From the NCBI GenBank assembly GCA_965213765.1, contig OZ243926.1:2170001-2234000 (forward strand): a stretch of DNA of 64,000 bases, in the 5' to 3' direction. Positions 9,385-17,265 of the stretch are shown here, one piece after another (positions within the stretch are counted from its first letter, which is position 1; each line of letters opens with the position of its first letter). This DNA is from JAJDXO01 sp965213765 (lineage in GTDB: Bacteria; Pseudomonadota; Alphaproteobacteria; Rhodospirillales; UBA2165). The translations under genes and the position numbers were made by a program. The notes beneath the pieces were generated by a model that searched no databases, had not been told where the DNA came from, and was given only the letters and a program-made list of their open reading frames with translations.

Positions 9385-11208
9385 ATGACCATCCGCATTC
9401 TCGGTCCCAATCTGATCAACCAGATCGCCGCCGGCGAGGTGGTCGAGCGGCCTGCCTCCGCGGTCAAGGAGCTGGTCGAGAACAGCATCGACGCAGATGC
9501 CCGGCGTATCGACATCGTGGTGACCGATGGCGGGCGGGTGGCCCTGTCGGTCGCCGATGACGGCCACGGAATGGACGCCGGCGACCTGGCGCTTGCGGTT
9601 CAGCGCCATGCGACCTCCAAATTGCCGAGCGAAAACCTGGAGAATATCCATACCTTGGGGTTCCGAGGCGAGGCACTTCCATCCATCGGCTCCGTCGCCC
9701 GATTGACCGTCACCAGCCGCACCACCGACGCCGACAGCGCCTGGGAAATCAACGTCGAAGGTGGAGCGGTGTCGGGGCCGGAGCCGGCGGCCCATCCGCC
9801 GGGCACCCGGGTGGAGGTTCGCGATATTTTCTATGCGACGCCGGCGCGTCTCAAATTTCTCAAGGCCCCGCAGACCGAGCGCAACCATGTGGTTGACGCC
9901 GTGCGGCGTCTGGCCATGGCGCATCCCGGGATTGCCTTTTCCCTGTCGGAGGGTGAACGCCAGATTCTCAAACTGCCGCCGGCGCAGGGGGATCTCCTCT
10001 CGGCTCGTCTCGACCGCCTGGATGCCATCATGGACAACGACTTCGGCGCCAACGCCCTGCCCATCGAGGCGGTGCGAGACGGCATCAAGTTGACCGGTCA
10101 TATCGGCCTGCCGACGCTGAATCGCGGCAACGCCCAGATGCAGTTCCTGTTCGTCAATGGCCGGCCGGTACGGGACAAGCTGCTGCACGGCGCGGTTCGC
10201 GCCGCCTACCGGGATTTTCTCGCCCACGACCGGCACCCCCTGCTGGCGCTGTTCCTGGAAATCCCGCCCCAAGCGGTTGACGTCAATACCCATCCGGCAA
10301 AGACCGAGGTGAGGTTCCGTGATCCGGGTCTGGTTCGGGGGCTGATCGTCAGTGCCCTCAAGCATGGGCTCGCCGAAGCCGGGCATCGGGCCTCCACCAC
10401 GGTCAGTTCGGCGGCCCTCGGTGCCATGCGACCGGCCGATACGCCGCGGACCGGGTTCCTGCCCCGTCAGCCCGCCGGTAGCGGAGTGCCGCCGTCGACG
10501 GCGGGGAACACGGCGCTGGCGGAGACCGCTCATGCGTTCCATCGGCCGCTGGATCAAGTGGATCATGGGGGCCACGTCATAACTCCGTCCGCGCCCGAAG
10601 CGGCTTACGAGGCGGACGATGACGGGCATTATCCACTCGGGGTCGCCCGGGCCCAGCTTCACGAGACCTATATCGTTGCTCAAACGGATGAAGGGATCGT
10701 CATTGTCGATCAGCACGCCGCCCATGAACGGCTTGTCTACGAAGAGATGAAGAAGGCGCTCGCCGCCGGCGGCATCCAACGGCAAGCACTGCTGATCCCG
10801 GAAGTGGTGGAGTTGGATGAGGCCGCGACGGAGAGAATTCTTGCCCGCACGCAAGAGCTGACCGAGCTGGGATTGGTGGTCGAAGCATTCGGTACCGGCG
10901 CCGTGGTGGTGCGCGAAACCCCGGCGCTGCTGGGCGAAATCGATGCCGCCGGCCTGATCCGCGATCTAGCCGACGATCTCGCCGAGTACGACACCGCTCT
11001 TTTACTCGAGTCCCGGCTGGCCGACGTATGCTCGACCATGGCCTGTCACGGCAGCGTACGCGCCGGCCGCCGGCTGAACGCGCCGGAAATGAACGCGTTG
11101 CTGCGCCAGATGGAGGCGACCCCGCACTCGGGACAGTGCAATCACGGCCGTCCCACCTACGTGGCATTGCGGCTCGCCGATATCGAACGCTTATTCGGCC
11201 GCCGCTGA
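9385..11208 (+). CDS. mutL: DNA mismatch repair protein MutL
   Basis: 607-residue MutL that couples MutS mismatch recognition to strand removal. N-terminal GHKL ATPase motifs are NQIAAGEVVERPASAVKELV, DDGHGM and GFRGEALPSI. After a low-complexity linker (about residues 345-410) the C-terminal dimerisation domain carries the endonuclease metal motif DQHAAHERLVYE plus ACHGSVRAGR and QCNHGRPT. This is therefore a nicking MutL, as expected where MutH is absent. AGGGAGAA precedes ATG 9385. The 3' end faces a receiver-domain remnant on the other strand. Confidence 0.96.
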   Translation: MTIRILGPNLINQIAAGEVVERPASAVKELVENSIDADARRIDIVVTDGGRVALSVADDGHGMDAGDLALAVQRHATSKLPSENLENIHTLGFRGEALPSIGSVARLTVTSRTTDADSAWEINVEGGAVSGPEPAAHPPGTRVEVRDIFYATPARLKFLKAPQTERNHVVDAVRRLAMAHPGIAFSLSEGERQILKLPPAQGDLLSARLDRLDAIMDNDFGANALPIEAVRDGIKLTGHIGLPTLNRGNAQMQFLFVNGRPVRDKLLHGAVRAAYRDFLAHDRHPLLALFLEIPPQAVDVNTHPAKTEVRFRDPGLVRGLIVSALKHGLAEAGHRASTTVSSAALGAMRPADTPRTGFLPRQPAGSGVPPSTAGNTALAETAHAFHRPLDQVDHGGHVITPSAPEAAYEADDDGHYPLGVARAQLHETYIVAQTDEGIVIVDQHAAHERLVYEEMKKALAAGGIQRQALLIPEVVELDEAATERILARTQELTELGLVVEAFGTGAVVVRETPALLGEIDAAGLIRDLADDLAEYDTALLLESRLADVCSTMACHGSVRAGRRLNAPEMNALLRQMEATPHSGQCNHGRPTYVALRLADIERLFGRR

Positions 11209-11216
11209 GGGGGAGC

Positions 11217-11348
11217 GTCGGACTTCAGCGCGGCACTGACGGCGTCCGCCAATTGGCCCATCCGAACCGGTTTGACGAGCATTTCGAAGCCAAGCGCCGC
11301 CGCTCGGTCCGCAACCTTCTGCGCGGCATCACCGGTCAACAGGATAAC
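11217..11348 (-). pseudogene. Remnant of a response-regulator receiver domain (C-terminal half)
   Basis: On the minus strand, in a frame different from rsmD, the sequence reads VILLTGDAAQKVADRAAALG followed by FEMLVKPVRMGQLADAVSAA, the second half of a CheY-like domain: beta-4 with its T/S position, the alpha-4 region, the KP cis-proline pair and the last helix. The phosphoacceptor half and any start are missing. It sits in the mutL-rsmD gap and overlaps the last codons of rsmD, so it looks like a deletion scar. Recognition is by eye; about 44 residues are convincing. Confidence 0.55.
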
Positions 11349-11961
11349 CGACGCCGCCGGGGCCGGGCTCGGTCGGCGCCGCACCGCCACTCGCCGGTGA
11401 TGGGCCGGCGCGCCGCAGGAACGAAATCCGTGCCTGCCCATAGGTGCGTTGGTCCTCGATGGCGTAGCCGATGGGCGCCTCGAAATCGTGTTTGCTGCGG
11501 GTTTCGACAACGCACACCGCGTGCTCGTCCAACAAATCGGCCGATGCCAGGCACCCCAGCGCTGCCGCCTCCAAACCCTCATCGTAGGGCGGATCGAGAA
11601 ACACCAAATCGAAAGGCCCCGAGATATCGGCGCCATTCGTCAACCGGGTCGCATCCGCCCGCACGATCCGGGCCCGGTCCGCTACGTGAAGACCCTCGAC
11701 ATTCCTTTGGATAGCCTTGAGGGACGGCTGGGCGTTGTCGATCAGCACCACCGACGCCGCCCCGCGTGACAGTGCTTCCAGGCCATAGGCGCCCGACCCG
11801 GCAAATAGATCCAGAACCCGGGCACGATCGAGGTCGACCCCCATCCCATGAGCGAGGACATTGAACACCGCTTCCCGTGCCCGGTCGGAGGTTGGACGCA
11901 CCTGCCGGCCGGACGGCACCGCGATGCTCCTCCCCCTAAGACTGCCGCTGACGATCCTCAT
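11329..11961 (-). CDS. rsmD: 16S rRNA (guanine-966-N2)-methyltransferase
   Basis: Methylates G966 of 16S rRNA. Begins with the family's MRIVSGSLRGRSIAVP, then VRPTSDRAREAVFNVL, SAM motif LDLFAGSGAYGLEALSRGA and catalytic FLDPPY. The normal end is near GQARISFLRRA; the last 25 residues (Gly/Pro/Ala-rich) read out of frame through a receiver-domain remnant and are probably an acquired tail after a deletion. It overlaps the 3' end of rluB by 26 nt, typical of this gene pair. Confidence 0.92.
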   Translation of the reverse strand: MRIVSGSLRGRSIAVPSGRQVRPTSDRAREAVFNVLAHGMGVDLDRARVLDLFAGSGAYGLEALSRGAASVVLIDNAQPSLKAIQRNVEGLHVADRARIVRADATRLTNGADISGPFDLVFLDPPYDEGLEAAALGCLASADLLDEHAVCVVETRSKHDFEAPIGYAIEDQRTYGQARISFLRRAGPSPASGGAAPTEPGPGGVGYPVDR

Positions 11962-12715
11962 CGCCGATGAAGTTTCCTAGTTGTTCGCGAAGCACCTTGG
12001 GCCTGACCTCCTCGACGTCCCCCTTGGGCAGCGATCCCAACTGAAACGGGCCGTAAGCCGTTCGAATCAAACGGTTCACCGGCCATCCCAGGTACTCCAT
12101 TAGATTCCGAATTTCCCTGTTCTTGCCTTCACGCAGAGATACGGTCAGCCAAGCATTGGCGCCTTGTTGCCGGTCAAGCGACGCATCGACACCTCGATAG
12201 GCGATGCCGTCCACCTCGACACCCTCGGCGAGACCGGCCAACCGGGATTCATTGACCCGGCCGTGGACCCGCACCCGATAGCGCCGTACCCATCCCGTCG
12301 ACGGCAACTCCAGGTGCCGCGCGAGGTCGCCATCGTTGGTCAGCAGCAACAGGCCCTCCGAGTTCAGATCGAGGCGTCCGACCGAAATGACCCGCGGCAT
12401 ATGACCGGGCAGACGCTCGAAGACGGTCGGGCGCCCCTGCGGGTCATTGTGGGTGGTCAGCACGCCGCTGACTTTGTGATAGCGCCACAGGCGGACGGGC
12501 GCCTGGCTGCCGACGGTTTCGCCATCGACGGTGATGAGATTCTCACCGGTGACGTTGCGGGCCGGTGAGCGCAACACTTCCCCGTCGACCGCGACCCGGC
12601 CCTGACCGATGAGTTTCTCGGCCGCGCGGCGGGAACAAATGCCGGCACGGGCCAGCACCTTGGCGATACGCTCTCCGGGATGGGGCCCCGGCCGGTCTTC
12701 GGCGGCCTTAGCCAT
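11936..12715 (-). CDS. rluB: RsuA/RluB-family rRNA pseudouridine synthase
   Basis: Isomerises a uridine of rRNA, probably U2605 of 23S. About 259 residues: an N-terminal S4 RNA-binding domain (RIAKVLARAGICSRRAAEKL), then the synthase core with the catalytic aspartate in GRLDLNSEGLLLLTNDG and the KNREIRNLMEYLG segment. The start is set at ATG 12715 because the open upstream extension lies over the neighbouring gene. It overlaps that gene's 3' end by 8 nt and rsmD's 5' end by 26 nt, so the three genes form one transcription unit. RluB rather than RsuA is a family-level judgement. Confidence 0.88.
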   Translation of the reverse strand: MAKAAEDRPGPHPGERIAKVLARAGICSRRAAEKLIGQGRVAVDGEVLRSPARNVTGENLITVDGETVGSQAPVRLWRYHKVSGVLTTHNDPQGRPTVFERLPGHMPRVISVGRLDLNSEGLLLLTNDGDLARHLELPSTGWVRRYRVRVHGRVNESRLAGLAEGVEVDGIAYRGVDASLDRQQGANAWLTVSLREGKNREIRNLMEYLGWPVNRLIRTAYGPFQLGSLPKGDVEEVRPKVLREQLGNFIGDEDRQRQS

Positions 12716-13436
12716 GACCGGCGGCATCGACGAAAGCGGCGAAAATCCGGATATCGGCCGCGTCGACCTCGAACTCCGGGTGCCACTGAACGCCGATGCA
12801 GAATTTTTCACGCGGGGCCTCGATCCCCTCGATCACTCCGTCCTCGGCGGTCGCATTGACCACGGCATCGCCGGGCAGGTCCTTGACCGCTTGGTGGTGG
12901 GCGGAGTTGACCGACATGCGGGCCACACCGACGATCTCCCGCAACTTGGTACCGTCGACAATTTGGACGTCGTGCCCCGCCTCATGCCGGGGATTAGGCT
13001 GCTCGTGCGCCAGCGCCGCCGGGACCGCATCGGGAATATGCTGGATCAGGGTGCCGCCGAGTGCGACAGCCAACAACTGCTGGCCGCCGCAGATACCGAG
13101 GACAGGCATGTCCCGCGCCAGGGCGCCCCTGGTGATCGCCAATTCGAAATCGGTGCGCCGTTCCTTCAGGATGACCGTATCGTGGCGTTCGGTCTCGCCG
13201 TACAGGCCGGGATCCACATCGAAGTGGCCCCCGGTCACCAGCAGCCCGTCGATCCGGCGGAGATAGTCTTCGGCAAGGCCTGGCTCGTTAGGCAGCAGCA
13301 AGGGCAGGCCGCCCGCCTTCACCACGGCGGCGGCATAATTCTGGCGTAGCGCATACCACGGATATTTGGAGTACGCGCCATTCTCCTCGGCATCGACGGT
13401 GATACCGACGACCGGCGTTTCCAGGGTCTCGGTCAT
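12708..13436 (-). CDS. Class I glutamine amidotransferase-like hydrolase (PuuD/peptidase C26 type)
   Basis: 242-residue gamma-glutamyl-gamma-aminobutyrate hydrolase family protein. The nucleophile elbow GICGGQQLLAVALGG carries the cysteine; VNSAHHQAVKDL carries the histidine and HPEFEVD the acid, so the triad is complete. PuuD cleaves gamma-glutamyl-GABA in putrescine breakdown, but no other puu gene is near, so the actual substrate is unknown. It starts at ATG 13436, divergent from tadA about 95 nt away, and leads the rluB-rsmD unit. Confidence 0.85.
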   Translation of the reverse strand: MTETLETPVVGITVDAEENGAYSKYPWYALRQNYAAAVVKAGGLPLLLPNEPGLAEDYLRRIDGLLVTGGHFDVDPGLYGETERHDTVILKERRTDFELAITRGALARDMPVLGICGGQQLLAVALGGTLIQHIPDAVPAALAHEQPNPRHEAGHDVQIVDGTKLREIVGVARMSVNSAHHQAVKDLPGDAVVNATAEDGVIEGIEAPREKFCIGVQWHPEFEVDAADIRIFAAFVDAAGHG

Positions 13437-13530
13437 GGCCGCACTTTAGGCCCGCCGGGAAATGCGTGCAATCTCGCGGCGGTCAGGCCCCCGGCTTGAC
13501 GTGGTGCGGGCCGAGCGACACTGTCTCGGC

Positions 13531-13998
13531 ATGAGTCAGGACAAACTAGTCACCGCCGCCGGTCCTCATATGGCGGCGGCCCTCAAAGAGGCGGAAATCG
13601 CACGATCGGCGGGCGAGGTCCCCGTCGGCGCGGTGATCGTCCGGGGCGACAAACTCGTCGCCCGCGCCCATAACCGGGTGGAGCGGGACAATGATCCGTC
13701 CGCCCATGCCGAGTTGCTGGCCATTCGTGAAGCCTGCGGCGTATCCGGGGCCGCGCGCCTCCCGGACTGCGATCTCTACGTCACCCTGGAGCCATGCCCC
13801 ATGTGTGCGCAGGCCATTTCCTTTGCCCGCATCCGCAACCTCTACTTCGGGGCGTTTGACCCCAAAGGCGGCGGTGTCGATCATGGTCCGCGCATTTTCC
13901 AGCAGCCGAGCTGTCATCATGCGCCGGAGGTCTACGGCGGCATCGCCGAACAGGAAACGGCGGCGTTATTGAAGGATTTCTTTACTGAGAGGCGGTAA
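13531..13998 (+). CDS. tadA: tRNA(adenine-34) deaminase
   Basis: Converts A34 to inosine in tRNA-Arg(ACG). 155 residues from ATG 13531; the frame is open upstream to 13462, but that extension does not resemble TadA. The zinc site is complete: HAE in DPSAHAELLAI (proton-shuttle glutamate) and PCxxC in LEPCPMCAQA. RNPKGGGVDHG-like loop and C-terminal FF/R end are normal. Divergent from the amidotransferase-rluB-rsmD unit, an arrangement common in alphaproteobacteria. Confidence 0.93.
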   Translation: MSQDKLVTAAGPHMAAALKEAEIARSAGEVPVGAVIVRGDKLVARAHNRVERDNDPSAHAELLAIREACGVSGAARLPDCDLYVTLEPCPMCAQAISFARIRNLYFGAFDPKGGGVDHGPRIFQQPSCHHAPEVYGGIAEQETAALLKDFFTERR

Positions 13999-14043
13999 CC
14001 TCTCGGGAAACGACAATAGCTTGCTACCAGGAAGGATACGGTG

Positions 14044-14901
14044 ATGGCCAAAGGATATTTCGGCGACAGCATTACATTTGTCCATGGCGACTGGCACGAC
14101 GGCTCGCCGAAGGTCCTGGGACCCGACAGCAACGCCATGTGGCTGTCGTCGATCGTGTTCGACGGCGCCCGGGCCATGCTCGGCGGCGCACCGGACCTGG
14201 AACCCCATTGCGCGCGGGTTGCCCGGTCCGCCGAAGCGCTGGGGATGATCTCGCCCGTTCCGGCGGAAGAGTTCGTCGCCCTTGCCCGCGAAGGCATCGA
14301 CAAGTTCGAAGATGATGCCGAGCTTTATATCTGCCCCATGATCTGGGCGGAGGACGGTTTTGTCGTCGCCGATCCGGAGTCCACCAAATTCCTGGTCTCC
14401 ATCTATCGCGCCCCTCTGCCCGAACCGACCGGCATCACCGCCTGCCGGACCTCCATCCGCCGCCCGGCGCGGGACCAGGCGCCGACCGACGCCAAGGCTT
14501 CCTGCCTTTACCCCAATGTGGCCCGTGCCGTCCGCGAGGCGCGCGACAAGGGGTATGACACGGGCGTGGTTCTCGACCCGTCGGGCAATGTGGCCGAGTT
14601 TGCCTACACCAATCTGTTCATGGTCTCCGACGGGGTCGTTCACACGCCTGCCCCCAACGGCACCTTCCTGAACGGGCTCACCCGCCAGCGGATTGTACAG
14701 CTATTGCGGGATGGCGGCGTGGAGGTGATCGAGCGGGCCATCGGCTATGACGAACTCGCCGAGGCAGACGAGCTGTTCTCCACCGCCAACTATTCCAAGG
14801 TGCTGCCCTGTATCAAGCTGGATGATCGGGACCTGCAGCCGGGACCCGTGTTCCGCCGCGCCCGCGAGCTGTACTGGGAGTTTGCCGGCAACGCCCGTTA
14901 G
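14044..14901 (+). CDS. Branched-chain amino acid aminotransferase (class IV, PLP)
   Basis: 285-residue fold-type IV PLP aminotransferase, most like IlvE, which makes Leu, Ile and Val from their keto acids. The PLP lysine is in TDAKASCLYPN, and the phosphate-binding part in EFAYTNLFMV and NGLTRQRIVQLL. AGGAAGG at 14029-14035 fits ATG 14044 better than the GTG at 14041. A D-amino acid or beta-transaminase specificity cannot be excluded from sequence alone. Ends 7 nt from the convergent GST gene. Confidence 0.85.
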   Translation: MAKGYFGDSITFVHGDWHDGSPKVLGPDSNAMWLSSIVFDGARAMLGGAPDLEPHCARVARSAEALGMISPVPAEEFVALAREGIDKFEDDAELYICPMIWAEDGFVVADPESTKFLVSIYRAPLPEPTGITACRTSIRRPARDQAPTDAKASCLYPNVARAVREARDKGYDTGVVLDPSGNVAEFAYTNLFMVSDGVVHTPAPNGTFLNGLTRQRIVQLLRDGGVEVIERAIGYDELAEADELFSTANYSKVLPCIKLDDRDLQPGPVFRRARELYWEFAGNAR

Positions 14902-14908
14902 CCGGCGC

Positions 14909-15511
14909 CTACCGGTCCGCGTGCGCCATCGGGACGCAACCGGGCTGGCCGCGGACGCTTTCCAGCCATCGGTTAACCGCATCGTATTTGTCGAGATCGA
15001 ACCCGCCTTCGTCCGCCACATGGGTGTAGGCATAGAGGGCGATGTCGGCGATAGAATACTGACCGGCGGCAAAAAACTCATGGGATTTCAAGTGCCCGTC
15101 CATCACATCCAACGCGACGTAACCGCGCTCTTGCTTTTCGGCCAAAACCGCGGGGTCCGGCGGACCGGGCTGATGAAGCATGAACCGGGCGACGGCGACA
15201 TAGGGCTCATGGCTGTATTGTTCGAAGTTCATCCACCTGAGGACATCGGCCTGGCCATAGAGATCGTCCGGCCATAGCGGCGAACCGCTGGCGAGGTAGT
15301 AGAGGATGGCATTGGATTCGGACAGCGCCCGCCCGTCGTCCACCACCAGGATCGGGATCTTGCCGTTGGGGTTGAGCCGGAGAAACTTTGGCGCCCGGGT
15401 CTCGCCCTTGAGGATATCGACCTCGATCAGCTCGTAATCGACACCCAACTGGGCCATGGCGAGGCGCACCTTGTAGCCGTTTCCGGATATCGGGTCGTCG
15501 TAGAGGATCAT
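14909..15511 (-). CDS. Glutathione S-transferase family protein
   Basis: 200 residues: thioredoxin-like N-terminal domain (MILYDDPISGNGYKVRLAMA, cis-Pro in GKIPIL, the glutathione-binding SES in ALSESNAIL) and an all-helical C-terminal domain with the N-capping IADIALYAY motif. Likely a soluble detoxification or thiol-transfer enzyme; the substrate cannot be told. The start lies 7 nt after the lysS stop, so the two genes may share a transcript. gshA in this window would supply glutathione precursors. Confidence 0.85.
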   Translation of the reverse strand: MILYDDPISGNGYKVRLAMAQLGVDYELIEVDILKGETRAPKFLRLNPNGKIPILVVDDGRALSESNAILYYLASGSPLWPDDLYGQADVLRWMNFEQYSHEPYVAVARFMLHQPGPPDPAVLAEKQERGYVALDVMDGHLKSHEFFAAGQYSIADIALYAYTHVADEGGFDLDKYDAVNRWLESVRGQPGCVPMAHADR

Positions 15512-15518
15512 CGGGGCC

Positions 15519-17123
15519 TTACTCCGTGCGGAGATCTTCGCCGGCCAGCGCCTTCCCGATCAGCGTCCGGGTCTCCTCGATCCCATAGAGCGCGATGAAC
15601 GAACCCATGCGCGGGCCGGTGGACTGGCCGAGGAGGGTCTCGTAGAGGCTCCGGAACCAGCTCTTGAGGTCTTCGAAATCATGCCGCTTGCCGACCTCGT
15701 AAACCTCGGTTTGGATGGATTCGGCGTCCGCGTCCGCCGCCATCCCGGCGAGGGTTTCCGAGAGATCGCCGAGGGCGTCACGCTCCATCTCGGTGGGCGC
15801 GCGATAGGCTTTTTTCGGCTTTACGAAATCCTGGAAATAGTTGATAGCGTACTCGACCAGCTTATCCAGGATCGGGGCCGTCTCCGGTGTCGCGTCGGGA
15901 CGATAGCGGGAGATGAAATGCCACAGTACCGATTTGTCCTCGGTGTTACACACCGCCGCCAGGTTCAGCAGGATATTGAACCGGATGTGGGCCTGTTCGG
16001 CCGGCGGCGCGCCCGAATGGATATGCCAGGCGGGATTGTCCACCTGCTTCTCCGGCGGCTGTTCGTCCAGTCTCTCCACGTGTGCCAGATATTCGTCGAC
16101 GGCGCGCGGAATGACGTCGAAATAAAGCCGCTTCGCCTGGGTCGGCTTCTGGTACATGAACTGGCTCAGGCTCTCCGGCGGCGCGTAACGCAGCCACTCG
16201 TCGATGGTCAGGCCGTTGCCCCGGGATTTGGAGATCTTTTCCCCGTTTTCGTCGAGGAACAATTCGTAAGTAAATCCGGCGGGCGGTGAGGCGCCGAGGA
16301 TCCGGGCGATCTTGCCGGAGAGCCGGACGGAATCGATCAGGTCCTTGCCCGACATCTCATAATCGACATCGAGAGCAGCCCAGCGCATGGCCCAGTCGGC
16401 CTTCCATTGCAATTTGCAGTGGCCGCCGGTGATCGGCACTTCGACCTTGGTGCCGTCGTCGTCCTCGTAGACCACCGTACCCGCATCTTCGTCGCGCTCG
16501 ATGATCGGCACCTGGAGCACGACGCCGGTTTTCGGACAGACCGGCAGGAAGGGGCTGTAGGTGGCGCGCCGCTCAGGACCCAGGGTTGGCAGAATGACGT
16601 TGATGACCTTCTCGTAATGGGTCAGCACACTCAGCAGCGTGGCGTCGAAGTCGCCGGATTTGTAGCACTCGGTGGCGCTCTTGAACTCATAGTCAAACCC
16701 GAAGGTGTCGAGAAATGTCCGGAGCCGGGCATTGTTGTGGCCGCCGAAACTCTCATGGGTGCCGAACGGGTCGGGAACCGAGGTGAGCGGCTTGCCGAGA
16801 TGGGGCTCGAGTGTCTCCGGATTGGGGATGTTGTCGGGCACCTTGCGGAGACCGTCCATGTCGTCGGAAAACGCGATGAGATGAGTTTCGAAGCCGGTCA
16901 GTTCCTTGAAGGCGTGGCGCACCATGGTCGTCCGCGCGACCTCGCCGAACGTGCCGATATGCGGCAGTCCGGACGGCCCGTAGCCGGTCTCGAACAGCAC
17001 ATAGCCCTTGTCCGGCAGCTTGCCCCCCAAGCACTTCTGCAGGCTCCGCGCCTCGGCGAACGGCCAGGCGTTGGATTGGTGCGCAAATTCGCGAAACTCG
17101 CTCATCGGTTTCGGGTTTCTCAT
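15519..17123 (-). CDS. lysS: Lysyl-tRNA synthetase, class I (archaeal-type)
   Basis: Charges tRNA-Lys. This is the class I enzyme (LysRS1), unrelated to the usual class II LysS: it has the HIGH-type motif PHIGTFGE near residue 55 and the KMSKS-type EKISKSRGN near residue 275. About 534 residues from ATG 17123, which has GGAG 3 nt upstream; ATG 17105 (MSEFREFAHQSNAWPF) is the alternative. LysRS1 occurs in archaea, spirochaetes and some alphaproteobacteria. Divergent from the helicase gene; GST follows downstream. Confidence 0.95.
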   Translation of the reverse strand: MRNPKPMSEFREFAHQSNAWPFAEARSLQKCLGGKLPDKGYVLFETGYGPSGLPHIGTFGEVARTTMVRHAFKELTGFETHLIAFSDDMDGLRKVPDNIPNPETLEPHLGKPLTSVPDPFGTHESFGGHNNARLRTFLDTFGFDYEFKSATECYKSGDFDATLLSVLTHYEKVINVILPTLGPERRATYSPFLPVCPKTGVVLQVPIIERDEDAGTVVYEDDDGTKVEVPITGGHCKLQWKADWAMRWAALDVDYEMSGKDLIDSVRLSGKIARILGASPPAGFTYELFLDENGEKISKSRGNGLTIDEWLRYAPPESLSQFMYQKPTQAKRLYFDVIPRAVDEYLAHVERLDEQPPEKQVDNPAWHIHSGAPPAEQAHIRFNILLNLAAVCNTEDKSVLWHFISRYRPDATPETAPILDKLVEYAINYFQDFVKPKKAYRAPTEMERDALGDLSETLAGMAADADAESIQTEVYEVGKRHDFEDLKSWFRSLYETLLGQSTGPRMGSFIALYGIEETRTLIGKALAGEDLRTE

Positions 17124-17265
17124 TGTCTCCAGCGGCGTCAGAGCGCGGAACCTAAGCGCCGCCGCGTCATCCGTCAACACGGGCGGAGGGCTGAAACGCG
17201 TGACCGTATATCAGGGAATTCTTAACGATGCGGCGGCCCGGTTGGGCGGGTATAGTGGTTGCCCG

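Noticed and set aside
9310..10854. A 514-codon open frame on - opposite mutL
   Set aside because: mutL on + has every family motif in order; the antisense frame is a by-product of high GC and matches nothing I know.
17008..17265. 5' extension of the helicase frame over lysS
   Set aside because: It is antisense to the lysS start region and adds no recognisable domain.
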